A stretch of 64,000 bases of DNA, taken from assembly GCA_003281645.1 (NCBI GenBank), contig QCBJ01000001.1, positions 248,001 through 312,000 of the forward strand, read 5' to 3'. The position numbers were made by a program, and so were the translations under genes. This DNA comes from Prochlorococcus sp. AG-347-G20 (lineage in GTDB: Bacteria; Cyanobacteriota; Cyanobacteriia; PCC-6307; Cyanobiaceae). Below are positions 34,049 to 44,551 of this stretch, in pieces; position 1 is the stretch's first letter; each line of letters opens with the position of its first letter. The notes under the pieces are model-generated. The model did not search any database. It was not told the DNA's origin and saw only the letters and a program-made list of their open reading frames with translations.

Positions 34049-34369
34049 TCATAAATTATGAAATCCCTCTTTACGAAGAAACTCAATTGATTTTGATACC
34101 ATATCACCCTGCAACTGGATATTTCTATCAATCAATGTTCCTCCAGTCCCACAAAAAACTTTAATTTTTTTTAGTAATTCTTTTAATAAGATTTCATCCT
34201 CAGCGCCTAAACCTCTAATTAAAGTTACAGTCTTTCCCTTTTTACCTTTTTTTTGTTTTGAAATATTTATTTTTGATTTTTTATTAACAACATCTACTTT
34301 AGGTGTTTCTTCTGATTTTTTTTCTTGATTATCAAATTCGATCCAATTCTTTTTTCCCATTATTTTCAA
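34049..34369 (-). CDS. SUI1/eIF1-like translation factor (YciH family)
   Basis: KGKTVTLIRGLGAEDEILLKELLKKIKVFCGTGGTLIDRNIQLQGDMVSKSIEFLRKEG matches SUI1 signature. Confidence 0.9.
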   Translation of the reverse strand: MKIMGKKNWIEFDNQEKKSEETPKVDVVNKKSKINISKQKKGKKGKTVTLIRGLGAEDEILLKELLKKIKVFCGTGGTLIDRNIQLQGDMVSKSIEFLRKEGFHNL

Positions 34370-34408
34370 TATAATCTATAGTTAGTTAATACTTATTCTA
34401 TAGAAAAA

Positions 34409-35653
34409 GTGGTAAGTACATTTTCTCGCAAAGATCAGAACTATAAAAATGATGATTTAAATCAACCCTCCAAAGGGGGAAGATTTGGAAAATATGGTGG
34501 TCAATATGTTCCTGAAACGCTAATGCCTGCTCTTTTCGAGCTTGAAACAGCTGCATCTAATGCATGGAAAGATAAACTTTTTGTAGAAGAATTAAATCAT
34601 CTCCTTAAGACTTATGTAGGAAGAGAAACACCACTTTATGAAGCCAAAAGACTCACTGAACATTACAAAACTAAACAAGCAATTCCTAGAATATGGCTTA
34701 AAAGAGAAGATTTAAATCATACTGGGGCTCACAAAATTAATAATGCCCTCGGACAAGCTTTACTTGCAATAAGAATGGGCAAAAAAAGAATAATTGCAGA
34801 AACTGGAGCAGGTCAGCACGGAGTTGCTACTGCTACTGTTTGTGCGAGATTTGGCTTGAAATGTATTATCTACATGGGTGCTGAAGATATAAAAAGGCAA
34901 TCCCTTAACGTTTTCAGAATGAAACTTTTAGGAGCTGAAGTTAAAGTTGTAAATTCTGGAACTGCAACACTTAAGGATGCCACAAGTGAAGCCATTAGAG
35001 ATTGGGTTTCTAATGTCGAAACCACACACTATATTTTAGGATCTGTTGCCGGCCCACACCCTTTCCCAAAGATTGTGAGAGATTTTCATGCAGTTATAGG
35101 TGAAGAAACTAAAAAACAATGTTTAGAATCATTTGGATCTTTTCCCGATATTTTGCTTGCTTGTGTAGGGGGGGGATCAAATGCAATGGGGCTTTTCCAT
35201 CCTTTTGTTAAAGAAACTTCTGTGCGTCTTATTGGAGTTGAAGCCGCAGGAAGCGGAGTTGATACTGACAAACATGCTGCCACTATCACTAAAGGGTCAG
35301 TTGGAATTTTGCATGGATCAATGAGTCTTCTCTTGCAAGATGATAATGGTCAAGTACAAGAAGCTCACTCAATAAGTGCAGGTTTAGATTACCCTGGAGT
35401 AGGTCCTGAACATAGCCATTTAAAAGAAATAGGTAGAGCAGAATATGGATCAGTCACAGATCAAGAAGCTTTAGACGCTTTAAAACTTGTTAGTGAACTA
35501 GAAGGAATTATTCCTGCACTTGAAACTTCCCATGCCTTTGCTTGGTTAGATAAATTATGCCCTACTCTTGAAAAAGATACTCATATAGTTATCAATTGCT
35601 CTGGAAGAGGCGACAAAGATGTTAATACTGTTGCATCTTCATTAGATATTTAA
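34409..35653 (+). CDS. trpB: Tryptophan synthase beta chain
   Basis: [67 protein letters not shown] start. Confidence 0.98.
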   Translation: MVSTFSRKDQNYKNDDLNQPSKGGRFGKYGGQYVPETLMPALFELETAASNAWKDKLFVEELNHLLKTYVGRETPLYEAKRLTEHYKTKQAIPRIWLKREDLNHTGAHKINNALGQALLAIRMGKKRIIAETGAGQHGVATATVCARFGLKCIIYMGAEDIKRQSLNVFRMKLLGAEVKVVNSGTATLKDATSEAIRDWVSNVETTHYILGSVAGPHPFPKIVRDFHAVIGEETKKQCLESFGSFPDILLACVGGGSNAMGLFHPFVKETSVRLIGVEAAGSGVDTDKHAATITKGSVGILHGSMSLLLQDDNGQVQEAHSISAGLDYPGVGPEHSHLKEIGRAEYGSVTDQEALDALKLVSELEGIIPALETSHAFAWLDKLCPTLEKDTHIVINCSGRGDKDVNTVASSLDI

Positions 35654-36004
35654 TCAATACCTCGGTATTGATGGGTCAATATATCTACTCCATCCATCAA
35701 TACCCTCCTCCAAATTCCATATTTCGCTCACAATATTATTATCCAAGCACCATTGAGAAAAGTTATAACTTCTTATTCCTGCATGACAGGTAACTACAAT
35801 TTCTCTATCTGATAAACCAGCAAATATTTCTTCAACATATTCAGATGTAACTTTACTAATTGGTATATGTAAAAATTCTTTTGAGAAACGAGCCAGTTCA
35901 AGCTCTGACTGCTCTCTTACATCAATCAAGACTGGATCTTCTTTCTCAGAATTAAACCAATCATTTAGACTAGAAGCATTTATAGATTTTGGATAACTTC
36001 CCAA
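35654..36004 (-). CDS. Rhodanese-like domain protein
   Basis: LIDVREQSELELARF, CHAGIRSYNFSQWC, LEEGIDGWSRYIDPSIPRY. Confidence 0.88.
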   Translation of the reverse strand: MGSYPKSINASSLNDWFNSEKEDPVLIDVREQSELELARFSKEFLHIPISKVTSEYVEEIFAGLSDREIVVTCHAGIRSYNFSQWCLDNNIVSEIWNLEEGIDGWSRYIDPSIPRY

Positions 36005-36087
36005 TTTATAGGATAAATTATGTGTTATTTACAATTTAATAAATTAAGTTGCAGTAGGAAATTTATTGTTAAAAATAAAAATAAACA

Positions 36088-37554
36088 TTGATAATGAAAC
36101 TTAGAGTAGTAGCAATAATCCTATTATTATCTTTATTACTTTTTTTTGGTTTTAAAAAAGTTTCTACTAATAAAAAGAAGGAACAAAGTACAAATATTGA
36201 GCAACTAAATATCTTAAAATATGCACCTGAAAACAATAAATTATTATTTATTTCAAATTTAGATAGTTTTAATATCTTTAATAATAATGAAAAGGATAAA
36301 AATCCAACAAATAAAGATAACTTTTTTTTAATAAAAGACTCTATATTAGATTACTTAGGAATAGATCTAGGCAACAATAAATTAGAAGATATCTATAATA
36401 ATGAACTTATAATCTCAACTTTTGAAAATAATAAAATGCTTGAAGATGATATTTTGATTGTTTTTAAAATTAAGCCAGAAAAAACAATAGATGATTTATT
36501 AAATTTGCCTAATAAAATAGATCAGATTGATGAGATAATTTCAATTAATAGAGAAAACAAAATAAATTTTCTTAACTATATGTACCGAACAGACGATAAT
36601 TATATAATTGCTTCATCAGATAAAAAATTAATCAAAAATAGCATTATCTCTAGTAAAAATTTTAAGAAAAAAAAATTTCAATATGAGGGAGATTTTGTTG
36701 GGCTGAACAATGAAAAAAATATATTATTCACAAATAAATTTTTGGAAAGTAAATTTTTTAATAAAGAAATTTTTCCTGAGAATAATGGGGATAAAATTGC
36801 TACAATTTTTGACTTTAAAAATAAGCAACTAATTTTAAAATCATATTTACTAAATAATAAAAAAAATATTGATATTCTTACTTACGAAAAGTTAATGAAT
36901 AAAGAGAATAGTAATGAAGATAATCCTGAAAATTTAATTTTTGGTGATACGAAAAATTTTGACAAACATCTTAATCCCTTAATAAATGATTTTCAACTCA
37001 GTTTTTTTGAAGAGTTTAATCAAAATAATAATCAAAACATTTTAATTCTCAATTCAAATAAAGATTGGCTTATTACATTTGAAAAAAATAATGAAGATCA
37101 ATTTGATTTAAGTGCTTTAAGAAAGCTTAAAGATTTCAACAAATATACTTTGAAACAAAATGAAGATATTTATTCGATATATTCCAAAGATATTCTTGAA
37201 GAAAAAGACGATGTTATAAAACGATTATCTTTTGAAAATATCTATTCGATAGAATCAAAAGGTTTACAAATCATAAGTAATAATTTAATTGATGGTAAAA
37301 AAGTTGAGAAAATATCAAAAAAATTTTTTAACTTGAAAAGCAATAAAGATAAATCTGCTTTTCTTTATTCAAAAGTTGATATCAAAGATGGTAATTCTAA
37401 TAAAATTGAATATTTTTCTAATTTGCAGGACCTTAATTTTCTCATTAAAAATATTTTAAAAATATCAAATGAAGAATCGCTAGAAATCATAAGTCAGTCT
37501 ATTCCTGAAAAAAATCCAATTATTTACAGAGAAACAATATTAAACATTCTTTAA
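36088..37554 (+). CDS. DUF3352-like membrane-anchored hypothetical protein (start probably ATG at 36094)
   Basis: N-terminal TM segment then long Asn/Lys/Ile-rich soluble region; family assignment tentative. Confidence 0.65.
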   Translation: MIMKLRVVAIILLLSLLLFFGFKKVSTNKKKEQSTNIEQLNILKYAPENNKLLFISNLDSFNIFNNNEKDKNPTNKDNFFLIKDSILDYLGIDLGNNKLEDIYNNELIISTFENNKMLEDDILIVFKIKPEKTIDDLLNLPNKIDQIDEIISINRENKINFLNYMYRTDDNYIIASSDKKLIKNSIISSKNFKKKKFQYEGDFVGLNNEKNILFTNKFLESKFFNKEIFPENNGDKIATIFDFKNKQLILKSYLLNNKKNIDILTYEKLMNKENSNEDNPENLIFGDTKNFDKHLNPLINDFQLSFFEEFNQNNNQNILILNSNKDWLITFEKNNEDQFDLSALRKLKDFNKYTLKQNEDIYSIYSKDILEEKDDVIKRLSFENIYSIESKGLQIISNNLIDGKKVEKISKKFFNLKSNKDKSAFLYSKVDIKDGNSNKIEYFSNLQDLNFLIKNILKISNEESLEIISQSIPEKNPIIYRETILNIL

Positions 37555-37680
37555 ATTAAATTTATTCAAACAAGCTTCAAAAACAATCATTTTAATTTTT
37601 TGCGAAGTTAATATCTTGTGGTTAATTAAAAATTATTTGACTATCTTTAATCTATAAGTATTTGATATTGAATTAAGCAA

Positions 37681-38826
37681 TTGGATAGTAACAAACTAAT
37701 TTTAAAACCAGGATTAGAGGGTGTCCCAGTTACTAATTCATCCATATGTGATATTGACGGCAACAAAGGTAAATTATTGTACAGAGGCTATTCCATTGAG
37801 GAACTATCCAAAAAAAGCAGTTTTTTAGAAACCGCTTACCTATTGATTTGGGGTGAATTGCCCACAGCTATTCAACTAAGAGATTTCGAGCAAGAAGTTC
37901 AGATGCATCGAAGGTTAAGTTTTAGAGTTAGAGATATGATGAAATGTTTCCCTGCAACTGGTCATCCTATGGATGCGCTTCAATCTAGTGCAGCTTCTTT
38001 GGGGCTCTTCTATTCGCGTAGAGCAATAGATGATCCTAATTACATCTACAACGCAGTCATAAGACTAATAGCAAAAATACCCACAATGATTGCAGCGTTC
38101 CAACTTATTAGAAAAGGACAAGACCCAATTCAACCTAGAGATGATCTAACTTACTCATCAAATTTTCTTTACATGTTGACTGAAAAAGAACAAGATCCTA
38201 TAGCCGCAAAAGTTTTTGATAGGTGCTTAATTCTACATGCCGAACATAGTTTAAACGCAAGTACATTTAGCGCTAGAGTGACTGCAAGTACTCTTACAGA
38301 TCCATATGCTGTTATCGCCTCTGCAGTAGGAACCTTAGCTGGCCCATTGCATGGAGGAGCAAACGAGGATGTGATTGCGATGTTAGAAGAGATTAAAACC
38401 CCAGAAAATGCTGGGTCTTTTTTAGATAATGCAATAAAAAATAAAAGTAAGATAATGGGCTTTGGCCATAGAGAATATAAAGTCAAAGATCCCAGAGCAA
38501 TAATTCTTCAAAAACTTGCAGAAGAACTTTTTATTAGATTTGGAGCAGATGAAATGTATGAAGTTGCCAAATCACTTGAGGCAGAGGCAATACCAAGACT
38601 TGGACCTAAGGGTATATTCCCTAACGTGGATTTTTATTCTGGCCTTGTTTATAGAAAACTTGGTATTCCTCGTGATTTATTTACTCCAATTTTTGCCATA
38701 TCTAGAGTGGCTGGTTGGTTAGCTCATTGGAGAGAGCAACTTGGAGCAAATAGAATTTTCAGACCATCGCAAATCTATACAGGTTCAGCACCAAGAGATT
38801 GGATCAGCTTAGAAAGTAGAGAATAA
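37681..38826 (+). CDS. gltA: Citrate synthase
   Basis: LEGVPVTNSSICDIDGNKGKLLYRGY, LHAEHSLNASTFSARV, GPLHGGANEDVIAML, MGFGHREYKVKDPRA; TTG start. Confidence 0.96.
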   Translation: MDSNKLILKPGLEGVPVTNSSICDIDGNKGKLLYRGYSIEELSKKSSFLETAYLLIWGELPTAIQLRDFEQEVQMHRRLSFRVRDMMKCFPATGHPMDALQSSAASLGLFYSRRAIDDPNYIYNAVIRLIAKIPTMIAAFQLIRKGQDPIQPRDDLTYSSNFLYMLTEKEQDPIAAKVFDRCLILHAEHSLNASTFSARVTASTLTDPYAVIASAVGTLAGPLHGGANEDVIAMLEEIKTPENAGSFLDNAIKNKSKIMGFGHREYKVKDPRAIILQKLAEELFIRFGADEMYEVAKSLEAEAIPRLGPKGIFPNVDFYSGLVYRKLGIPRDLFTPIFAISRVAGWLAHWREQLGANRIFRPSQIYTGSAPRDWISLESRE

Positions 38827-38901
38827 TATTTGCAGCTTTTCATAAAAAACACACATATTGTTTGTGAAGAGTTAATCTATTAAGTAAATAACATAAAAAT
38901 T

Positions 38902-40020
38902 TTGGAATACGGATTAGATCTCGAATATAGTTTTAATGAATTCTTAAAAGGTTTTGGCCTTTCCAGCGAAATCGCTCATATAATATGGCTCCCTCTTCCT
39001 ATGCTTTTGGTTTTGGTAGCGGCAGTTGTTGGCGTTTTAGTAACAGTTTGGCTTGAAAGAAAAATATCTGCTGCTGCTCAACAAAGAATAGGTCCAGAAT
39101 ATGCTGGAGCGCTCGGAGTCCTCCAACCAATTGCAGATGGTCTTAAGTTACTTGTCAAAGAAGATATTATTCCTGCCAAAGCGGATGGGATTCTCTTCAC
39201 TGCAGGACCTATATTAGTTCTTGTCCCAGTGATTCTGTCCTGGCTAATTGTTCCTTTTGGACAAAACCTTTTAATAAGTAACGTTGGCATTGGAATTTTC
39301 CTATGGATTTCTTTAAGCAGTATTCAGCCAATTGGCCTTCTTATGAGCGGATACGCATCAAATAATAAGTATTCTTTATTAGGAGGTTTAAGAGCCGCGG
39401 CTCAATCAATAAGTTATGAAATTCCTTTAGCTTTATCTGTACTGGCTATCGTACTAATGACAAATTCTTTAAGTACTGTTGACATTGTCAACCAACAAAG
39501 TGGTGCTGGAATCCTAAGTTGGAATATATGGAGACAACCAGTTGGTTTTATAGTCTTTTGGATTTGTGCTCTTGCAGAATGTGAGAGACTTCCGTTTGAC
39601 TTACCCGAAGCTGAAGAAGAATTAGTTGCGGGATATCAAACTGAATATGCAGGGATGAAATTCGCATTGTTCTACCTGGGTAGTTACATTAATTTAATTC
39701 TTTCCGCTTTATTAGTATCAATACTTTATTTAGGAGGATGGGGTTTTCCTATTCCAGTTGAATTAATAGCTAAGTTTCTTAATTTACCTATTAATGCACC
39801 CTTTATTCAGGTTTTCACTGCATCAATAGGAATTGTAATGACTGTTCTAAAAGCATATCTTTTAGTTTTTATTGCAATATTATTACGTTGGACAACTCCT
39901 AGAGTAAGAATTGATCAACTCTTAGATCTAGGATGGAAGTTTCTTCTGCCAATTTCTCTTGCTAATCTTTTGATAACAGCAGGATTAAAACTTGCTTTTC
40001 CGCAATTCTTTGGTGGTTAA
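38902..40020 (+). CDS. ndhA: NAD(P)H-quinone oxidoreductase subunit 1
   Basis: [79 protein letters not shown] start. Confidence 0.98.
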   Translation: MEYGLDLEYSFNEFLKGFGLSSEIAHIIWLPLPMLLVLVAAVVGVLVTVWLERKISAAAQQRIGPEYAGALGVLQPIADGLKLLVKEDIIPAKADGILFTAGPILVLVPVILSWLIVPFGQNLLISNVGIGIFLWISLSSIQPIGLLMSGYASNNKYSLLGGLRAAAQSISYEIPLALSVLAIVLMTNSLSTVDIVNQQSGAGILSWNIWRQPVGFIVFWICALAECERLPFDLPEAEEELVAGYQTEYAGMKFALFYLGSYINLILSALLVSILYLGGWGFPIPVELIAKFLNLPINAPFIQVFTASIGIVMTVLKAYLLVFIAILLRWTTPRVRIDQLLDLGWKFLLPISLANLLITAGLKLAFPQFFGG

Positions 40021-40043
40021 ATTTAAGTAAAATTACTTAAATT
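40020..40043. repeat. Perfect inverted repeat (11-bp arms, 2-nt centre) immediately downstream of ndhA
   Basis: AATTTAAGTAA-AA-TTACTTAAATT read directly from the sequence. Confidence 0.85.
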
Positions 40044-40088
40044 CAAAATTATTCCACTAAAATAAAATAACTAAGTAAATTCTTCGAA

Positions 40089-40715
40089 ATGAACAATTTC
40101 CTTCAACAAATAAATAGCTATATCAAAGAAGCATTTAATGCTGGCAAATATTTATACAATGGTATATCGGTCACTTTTGATCATCTTCGAAGAAGACCAG
40201 TTACTGTTCAATATCCATATGAAAAATTAATACCTTCTGAAAGATATAGAGGAAGGATACATTATGAATTTGATAAATGTATTGCTTGTGAAGTTTGTGT
40301 GAGAGTATGTCCCATAAATCTCCCAGTAGTTGATTGGGTAATGAATAAAGAAACCAAAAAAAAGGAACTTAGAAATTATTCAATAGATTTTGGAGTTTGT
40401 ATTTTTTGCGGAAATTGTGTTGAATATTGCCCAACTAATTGTCTGTCAATGACCGAAGAATATGAATTAGCTACTTTTGACAGACACAATTTAAATTTCG
40501 ACAATGTCGCACTTGGCAGACTACCCACAAATGTTACAACAGATCCTTCAGTTAAACCTCTAAGAGAACTTGCCTATCTTCCTAAAGGTGTCATGGACCC
40601 TCATGAAATCCCAGCTTCAGATGCAAGAGTTGGTAAATTACCGGAAGAAGTTTATGATTGGATGAGGCCTGAATCCAATGAAAATAAAGATAAAGTTTCT
40701 AATCCAAACAATTAA
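40089..40715 (+). CDS. ndhI: NAD(P)H-quinone oxidoreductase subunit I
   Basis: Two 4Fe-4S motifs [12 protein letters not shown] and [25 protein letters not shown]. Confidence 0.97.
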   Translation: MNNFLQQINSYIKEAFNAGKYLYNGISVTFDHLRRRPVTVQYPYEKLIPSERYRGRIHYEFDKCIACEVCVRVCPINLPVVDWVMNKETKKKELRNYSIDFGVCIFCGNCVEYCPTNCLSMTEEYELATFDRHNLNFDNVALGRLPTNVTTDPSVKPLRELAYLPKGVMDPHEIPASDARVGKLPEEVYDWMRPESNENKDKVSNPNN

Positions 40716-40728
40716 TTCACATTAATTT

Positions 40729-41328
40729 ATGTCCATTGCCATAACATCACAATTTATTTGTTTTACAGTTTTATCTTTAGTTGTCATTATTGGAGCACTT
40801 GGTGTTGTGTTGCTCGAAAGTATCGTTTATTCAGCATTTCTGCTTGGTGGAGTTTTCATGAGTGTTGCAGGATTATATCTTCTATTAAATGCAAGTTTTG
40901 TTGCTGCAGCTCAAGTTTTAGTTTATGTGGGTGCAGTGAATGTATTAATAATTTTTGCAATCATGCTTGTCAATAAAAAAGAAGATTTAAAGCCTATTAA
41001 TGACATTAAATCGAGAAGAGTTATATCAACATCGATATGTTTAACCCTTCTAAGCCTCTTAATAAGAGTTGACTTGACCAATGTATGGAGCTTATCAAGT
41101 CCTCAAAACTCTATTGGAGAAGAATCAACTATTAGGATTGGTGAACATCTTTTTAGTGATTATTTACTCCCATTTGAAGTAGCTTCAGTCTTACTTTTAA
41201 TGGCAATGATTGGGGCTATTGTTTTAGCTAGAAGAGATGTAATGAGCAAAGATATTTCGACAGGACTACCTGTTGATCAAGAGTTAATTGAAAAATCATC
41301 AGAACCATTACTTACAAATAAAAATTAA
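40729..41328 (+). CDS. ndhG: NAD(P)H-quinone oxidoreductase subunit 6
   Basis: GVVLLESIVYSAFLLGGVFMSVAGLYLLLNASFVAAAQVLVYVGAVNVLIIFAIMLVN. Confidence 0.96.
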   Translation: MSIAITSQFICFTVLSLVVIIGALGVVLLESIVYSAFLLGGVFMSVAGLYLLLNASFVAAAQVLVYVGAVNVLIIFAIMLVNKKEDLKPINDIKSRRVISTSICLTLLSLLIRVDLTNVWSLSSPQNSIGEESTIRIGEHLFSDYLLPFEVASVLLLMAMIGAIVLARRDVMSKDISTGLPVDQELIEKSSEPLLTNKN

Positions 41329-41346
41329 CCTTTTGTATTTCTTATT

Positions 41347-41667
41347 ATGAATTTAGAATCAATTCCTCTTCAAGCTTTTTTAATAGTTTCTTCAGCACTA
41401 TTTTGCATTGGTATTTGGGGATTATTAAATAGCAGAAATGCAGTCAGAGTTCTTATGAGCATTGAATTAATGCTCAATGCGGTAAATATAAACTTGATGG
41501 CGTTTTCTTCCTATATTGATAATAATTTAATTCAAGGACAAGTTTTTACAATTTTTGTGATTACTGTTGCTGCCGCAGAAGCAGCCGTTGGATTAGCTAT
41601 ATTGTTATCTCTTTATAGGAATAGGGTGACTGTCGATATGGAAAGTTTTAATTTATTAAAATGGTAA
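41347..41667 (+). CDS. ndhE: NAD(P)H-quinone oxidoreductase subunit 4L
   Basis: [51 protein letters not shown]. Confidence 0.97.
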   Translation: MNLESIPLQAFLIVSSALFCIGIWGLLNSRNAVRVLMSIELMLNAVNINLMAFSSYIDNNLIQGQVFTIFVITVAAAEAAVGLAILLSLYRNRVTVDMESFNLLKW

Positions 41668-41676
41668 AAGCATTAA

Positions 41677-42588
41677 ATGAAACTTTCATTAGTGCTTATT
41701 GTATATCGTTCAGATAGTTCTATAGCTCAAGAGGCTTCAAAATTCTGTGAAGAAGTTCTTAAAGCAAAAAATATTAAATCAAACAGGATTGAAAGTTGTT
41801 TTCATAAAGATGAAATTGAAAAATATTTTTCTAATTCAGAATCAGAACCAAATATTGGCATAGTTCTTGGTGGAGATGGAACCTTCCTGAAATGTGCAAA
41901 TGCATTAGCTGATTATGATATTCCTTTATTGAGTATTAATATTGGAGGTAATTTGGGGTTTCTTACTCAAGAGAAAGAATTTTTATTTGACAAATCTTTT
42001 ATTGAAATCCTTGAAAACGAAGAATATTTAATTGACTTTCGTAATAGATTAAATTGTAATGTTTGTATTGAGGGGACAAGTTCTGAGAAAAAAATCATAA
42101 AAAGCTATAACGCCTTAAATGATTTTTATTTTAAATCCGTTGAAGAAGATATTTCTCCGACCAACCAAATACAAATTGAAATAGATAATGAGAAGGTAAA
42201 TGAATATAAAGGTGATGGATTGATTGTATCTACAACCACGGGTTCAACAGCCTACTCAATGGCTGCAGGAGGTCCAATAGTACATCCTAGTATAGATGGA
42301 ATGATTATTAACCCTATATGCCCAATGAGTTTGGCTAGTAGGCCAATCGTCATACCTAATACAAGTAAGGTAATCATTAAGCCAGTAAAAAAAAGTAAAG
42401 GGGAAATTAAATTATGGACTGATGGTTCAAAATGTATGACCATTAAGGAAAATTATTATTGTGAGATCAAGAAAGGGAAATCACCCTGCAAAATAATAAA
42501 GTTTAAAAAAAGCACAAGTTACTACAATACCTTAATAAAAAAACTAGATTGGAAAGGCGATTTGTCTCCAAAAAATTTCAAAAATTAA
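41677..42588 (+). CDS. nadK: NAD kinase
   Basis: [55 protein letters not shown]. Confidence 0.95.
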   Translation: MKLSLVLIVYRSDSSIAQEASKFCEEVLKAKNIKSNRIESCFHKDEIEKYFSNSESEPNIGIVLGGDGTFLKCANALADYDIPLLSINIGGNLGFLTQEKEFLFDKSFIEILENEEYLIDFRNRLNCNVCIEGTSSEKKIIKSYNALNDFYFKSVEEDISPTNQIQIEIDNEKVNEYKGDGLIVSTTTGSTAYSMAAGGPIVHPSIDGMIINPICPMSLASRPIVIPNTSKVIIKPVKKSKGEIKLWTDGSKCMTIKENYYCEIKKGKSPCKIIKFKKSTSYYNTLIKKLDWKGDLSPKNFKN

Positions 42589-43062
42589 ATGGCCTTGGAG
42601 ATAGAAAGAAGATTTCTAATAAAAAATGATAATTGGAAACAATTCATAAATAAAAAAGTTTATATTGAACAAGGATATTTTTCCAAAAGTATAGATGGTT
42701 GGATTATTAGGGTAAGGCTTATAGGCAAAAGCTCTAAAATTACACTTAAAAAACATATCAAAAGCTTTACCAACTTTGAATTTGAATACTCCATTCCACG
42801 AAGCGATGCTGAAATAATAATGTCAAATCTTTCTAATACAATTAAAAAAGATAGATTCTTTCTAGAAATTGAAAAACAATCTTGGATTATAGATTGCTTT
42901 AAAGAAAATAATTATCCACTTGAAATTGCAGAAATTGAACTTTCTAATGAAGAAGAAGATTTATTTCTTCCATCTTTCATTTCAAAAGAAATTACTGGGC
43001 TGACCCATTACTCCAATTTCAGTCTCTCTAACAATCCTTTTTCACAGTGGAAAGAAAACTAG
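42589..43062 (+). CDS. CYTH domain protein (adenylate cyclase/triphosphatase-like)
   Basis: MALEIERRFLIKN...IEQGYFSK...IRVRLIGKSSKITLKKH; EIERRFL signature. Confidence 0.88.
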   Translation: MALEIERRFLIKNDNWKQFINKKVYIEQGYFSKSIDGWIIRVRLIGKSSKITLKKHIKSFTNFEFEYSIPRSDAEIIMSNLSNTIKKDRFFLEIEKQSWIIDCFKENNYPLEIAEIELSNEEEDLFLPSFISKEITGLTHYSNFSLSNNPFSQWKEN

Positions 43063-43153
43063 TTAACAACTTTCAAAAGTACCTAGCCAAAGGAACCACT
43101 CATCCTTTATATTTTCTTTATATTTAAGCAAAGTATTTTTTAAATTTCTTCAG

Positions 43154-43342
43154 ATGTATGGTCTTTACGACAAAGAAGGTATATTAAGATTTATTGATTC
43201 AGACAAGGATGCTTGTATTGCATATGCTGAACTTTTTGAATTAGGATCTACAAATTATTGTCTAATGGATTTGGCTAATGATACAAAAAAAATAAAGGGT
43301 AATACTAATCTTGATCAGAGTCAGGGAGTGTACAACAATTAA
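43154..43342 (+). CDS. Small conserved hypothetical (62 aa)
   Basis: ORF MYGLYDKEGILRFIDSDKDACIAYAELFELGSTNYCLMDL...; plausible protein composition, convergent 38-bp overlap with next gene. Confidence 0.6.
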   Translation: MYGLYDKEGILRFIDSDKDACIAYAELFELGSTNYCLMDLANDTKKIKGNTNLDQSQGVYNN

Positions 43343-43583
43343 ATCCATCTCTACAAATCTTGCCGTTGTCCATTGCCCAATTCAAAAGTGCTACTCTGTT
43401 TTTAGAACCAGTTTTTGTAAACATATTACTTACATGATTATCAACAGTTCTTTTACTAATAGTTAGTTTTACCGCAATTTCTTGATTTGTAAGCCCATCA
43501 GCTACGAGATCAATGATTTCCATCTCTCTTGCTGAGAGACCCATCATATCAATGTTGTTTACTTCTTCTTCAACCATTTGCAT
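43305..43583 (-). CDS. Small LuxR-type HTH regulator, PedR-like
   Basis: LSAREMEIIDLVADGLTNQEIAVKLTISKRTVDNHVSNMFTKTGSKNRVALLNWAMDNGKICRDGFNCCTLP. Confidence 0.87.
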   Translation of the reverse strand: MQMVEEEVNNIDMMGLSAREMEIIDLVADGLTNQEIAVKLTISKRTVDNHVSNMFTKTGSKNRVALLNWAMDNGKICRDGFNCCTLPDSDQD

Positions 43584-43660
43584 TTAAACAGTTCCTTTTT
43601 TATATTAATTAAGTTTAGCAATCTCAGTACACTTGTTAACCAACTAGGAAACAAAAGCAA

Positions 43661-44551
43661 TTGAAATCAAAACTTCAGCAGACTTTAGAAAAAAATTCTA
43701 AGGTAATAACGGCAGAGCTAATGCCGCCACGAGGTGGAAGCCCCATAAGATCTCTTAAGATAGCACAACTTTTGAAAGATAAGGTACATGCTGTTAACAT
43801 TACCGATGGAAGTAGAGCTGTAATGAGAATGTGCAGCTTGGCAATGTCCAAACTATTACTGGAAAAAGGGATAGAACCAGTAATGCAAATTTCTTGCAGG
43901 GATCGTAATAAAATTGCTTTACAATCAGACATTCTGGGAGCAAATGCTTTAGGAATTAGAAACATCTTATGCATTACCGGTGATTCAGTAAAAGCTGGGG
44001 ATCAACAAGATGCTAAGGCCGTACATGAGTTTGAATCTGTTAGATTACTCCAACAAATTCAGGCTTTCAATAAAGGAATTGATCCTACTTTAGGAGAACT
44101 TTCCGATAAAAAAACATTTATTTTTGCAGGTGCTGCAGCTGATCCAAATTGTGGAAATAAAAGAAGTCTAGAAAATAGAATGAGAAAGAAAAAAGAGGCT
44201 GGAGCTGGATTCATACAAACTCAAATGGTTATGGAAAAAGAAAATTTGATAGAGTTTTGTGAAAAAATTAGCAAGCCTCTTGAAATTCCTGTAATTGCAG
44301 GTGTATTCCTATTAAAGTCATACAAAAACGCCCTCTTTATAAACAAATACGTTCCAGGTGCCAACATACCTGAAAATATCTTAAATCGTCTAAAAGATGC
44401 TAAAGAGCCATTACAAGAAGGCATTAAAATTGCAGCTGAACAAGCTCATGATTTTATTAATATCGCAGATGGCATACATCTAATGGCCGTAAAGGCAGAG
44501 CATTTAATTCCTGAGATTATTGAAAAAGCTGATCTTAGTCTGGAATATTAA
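43661..44551 (+). CDS. metF: Methylenetetrahydrofolate reductase
   Basis: ITAELMPPRGGSPI, HAVNITDGSRAVMRM, FIQTQMVM, IPVIAGVFLL; TTG start. Confidence 0.9.
   Translation: MKSKLQQTLEKNSKVITAELMPPRGGSPIRSLKIAQLLKDKVHAVNITDGSRAVMRMCSLAMSKLLLEKGIEPVMQISCRDRNKIALQSDILGANALGIRNILCITGDSVKAGDQQDAKAVHEFESVRLLQQIQAFNKGIDPTLGELSDKKTFIFAGAAADPNCGNKRSLENRMRKKKEAGAGFIQTQMVMEKENLIEFCEKISKPLEIPVIAGVFLLKSYKNALFINKYVPGANIPENILNRLKDAKEPLQEGIKIAAEQAHDFINIADGIHLMAVKAEHLIPEIIEKADLSLEY

Noticed and set aside
38169-38486. 105-aa minus-strand ORF
   Set aside because: Entirely antisense to the well-supported citrate synthase; likely a by-product of its codon usage
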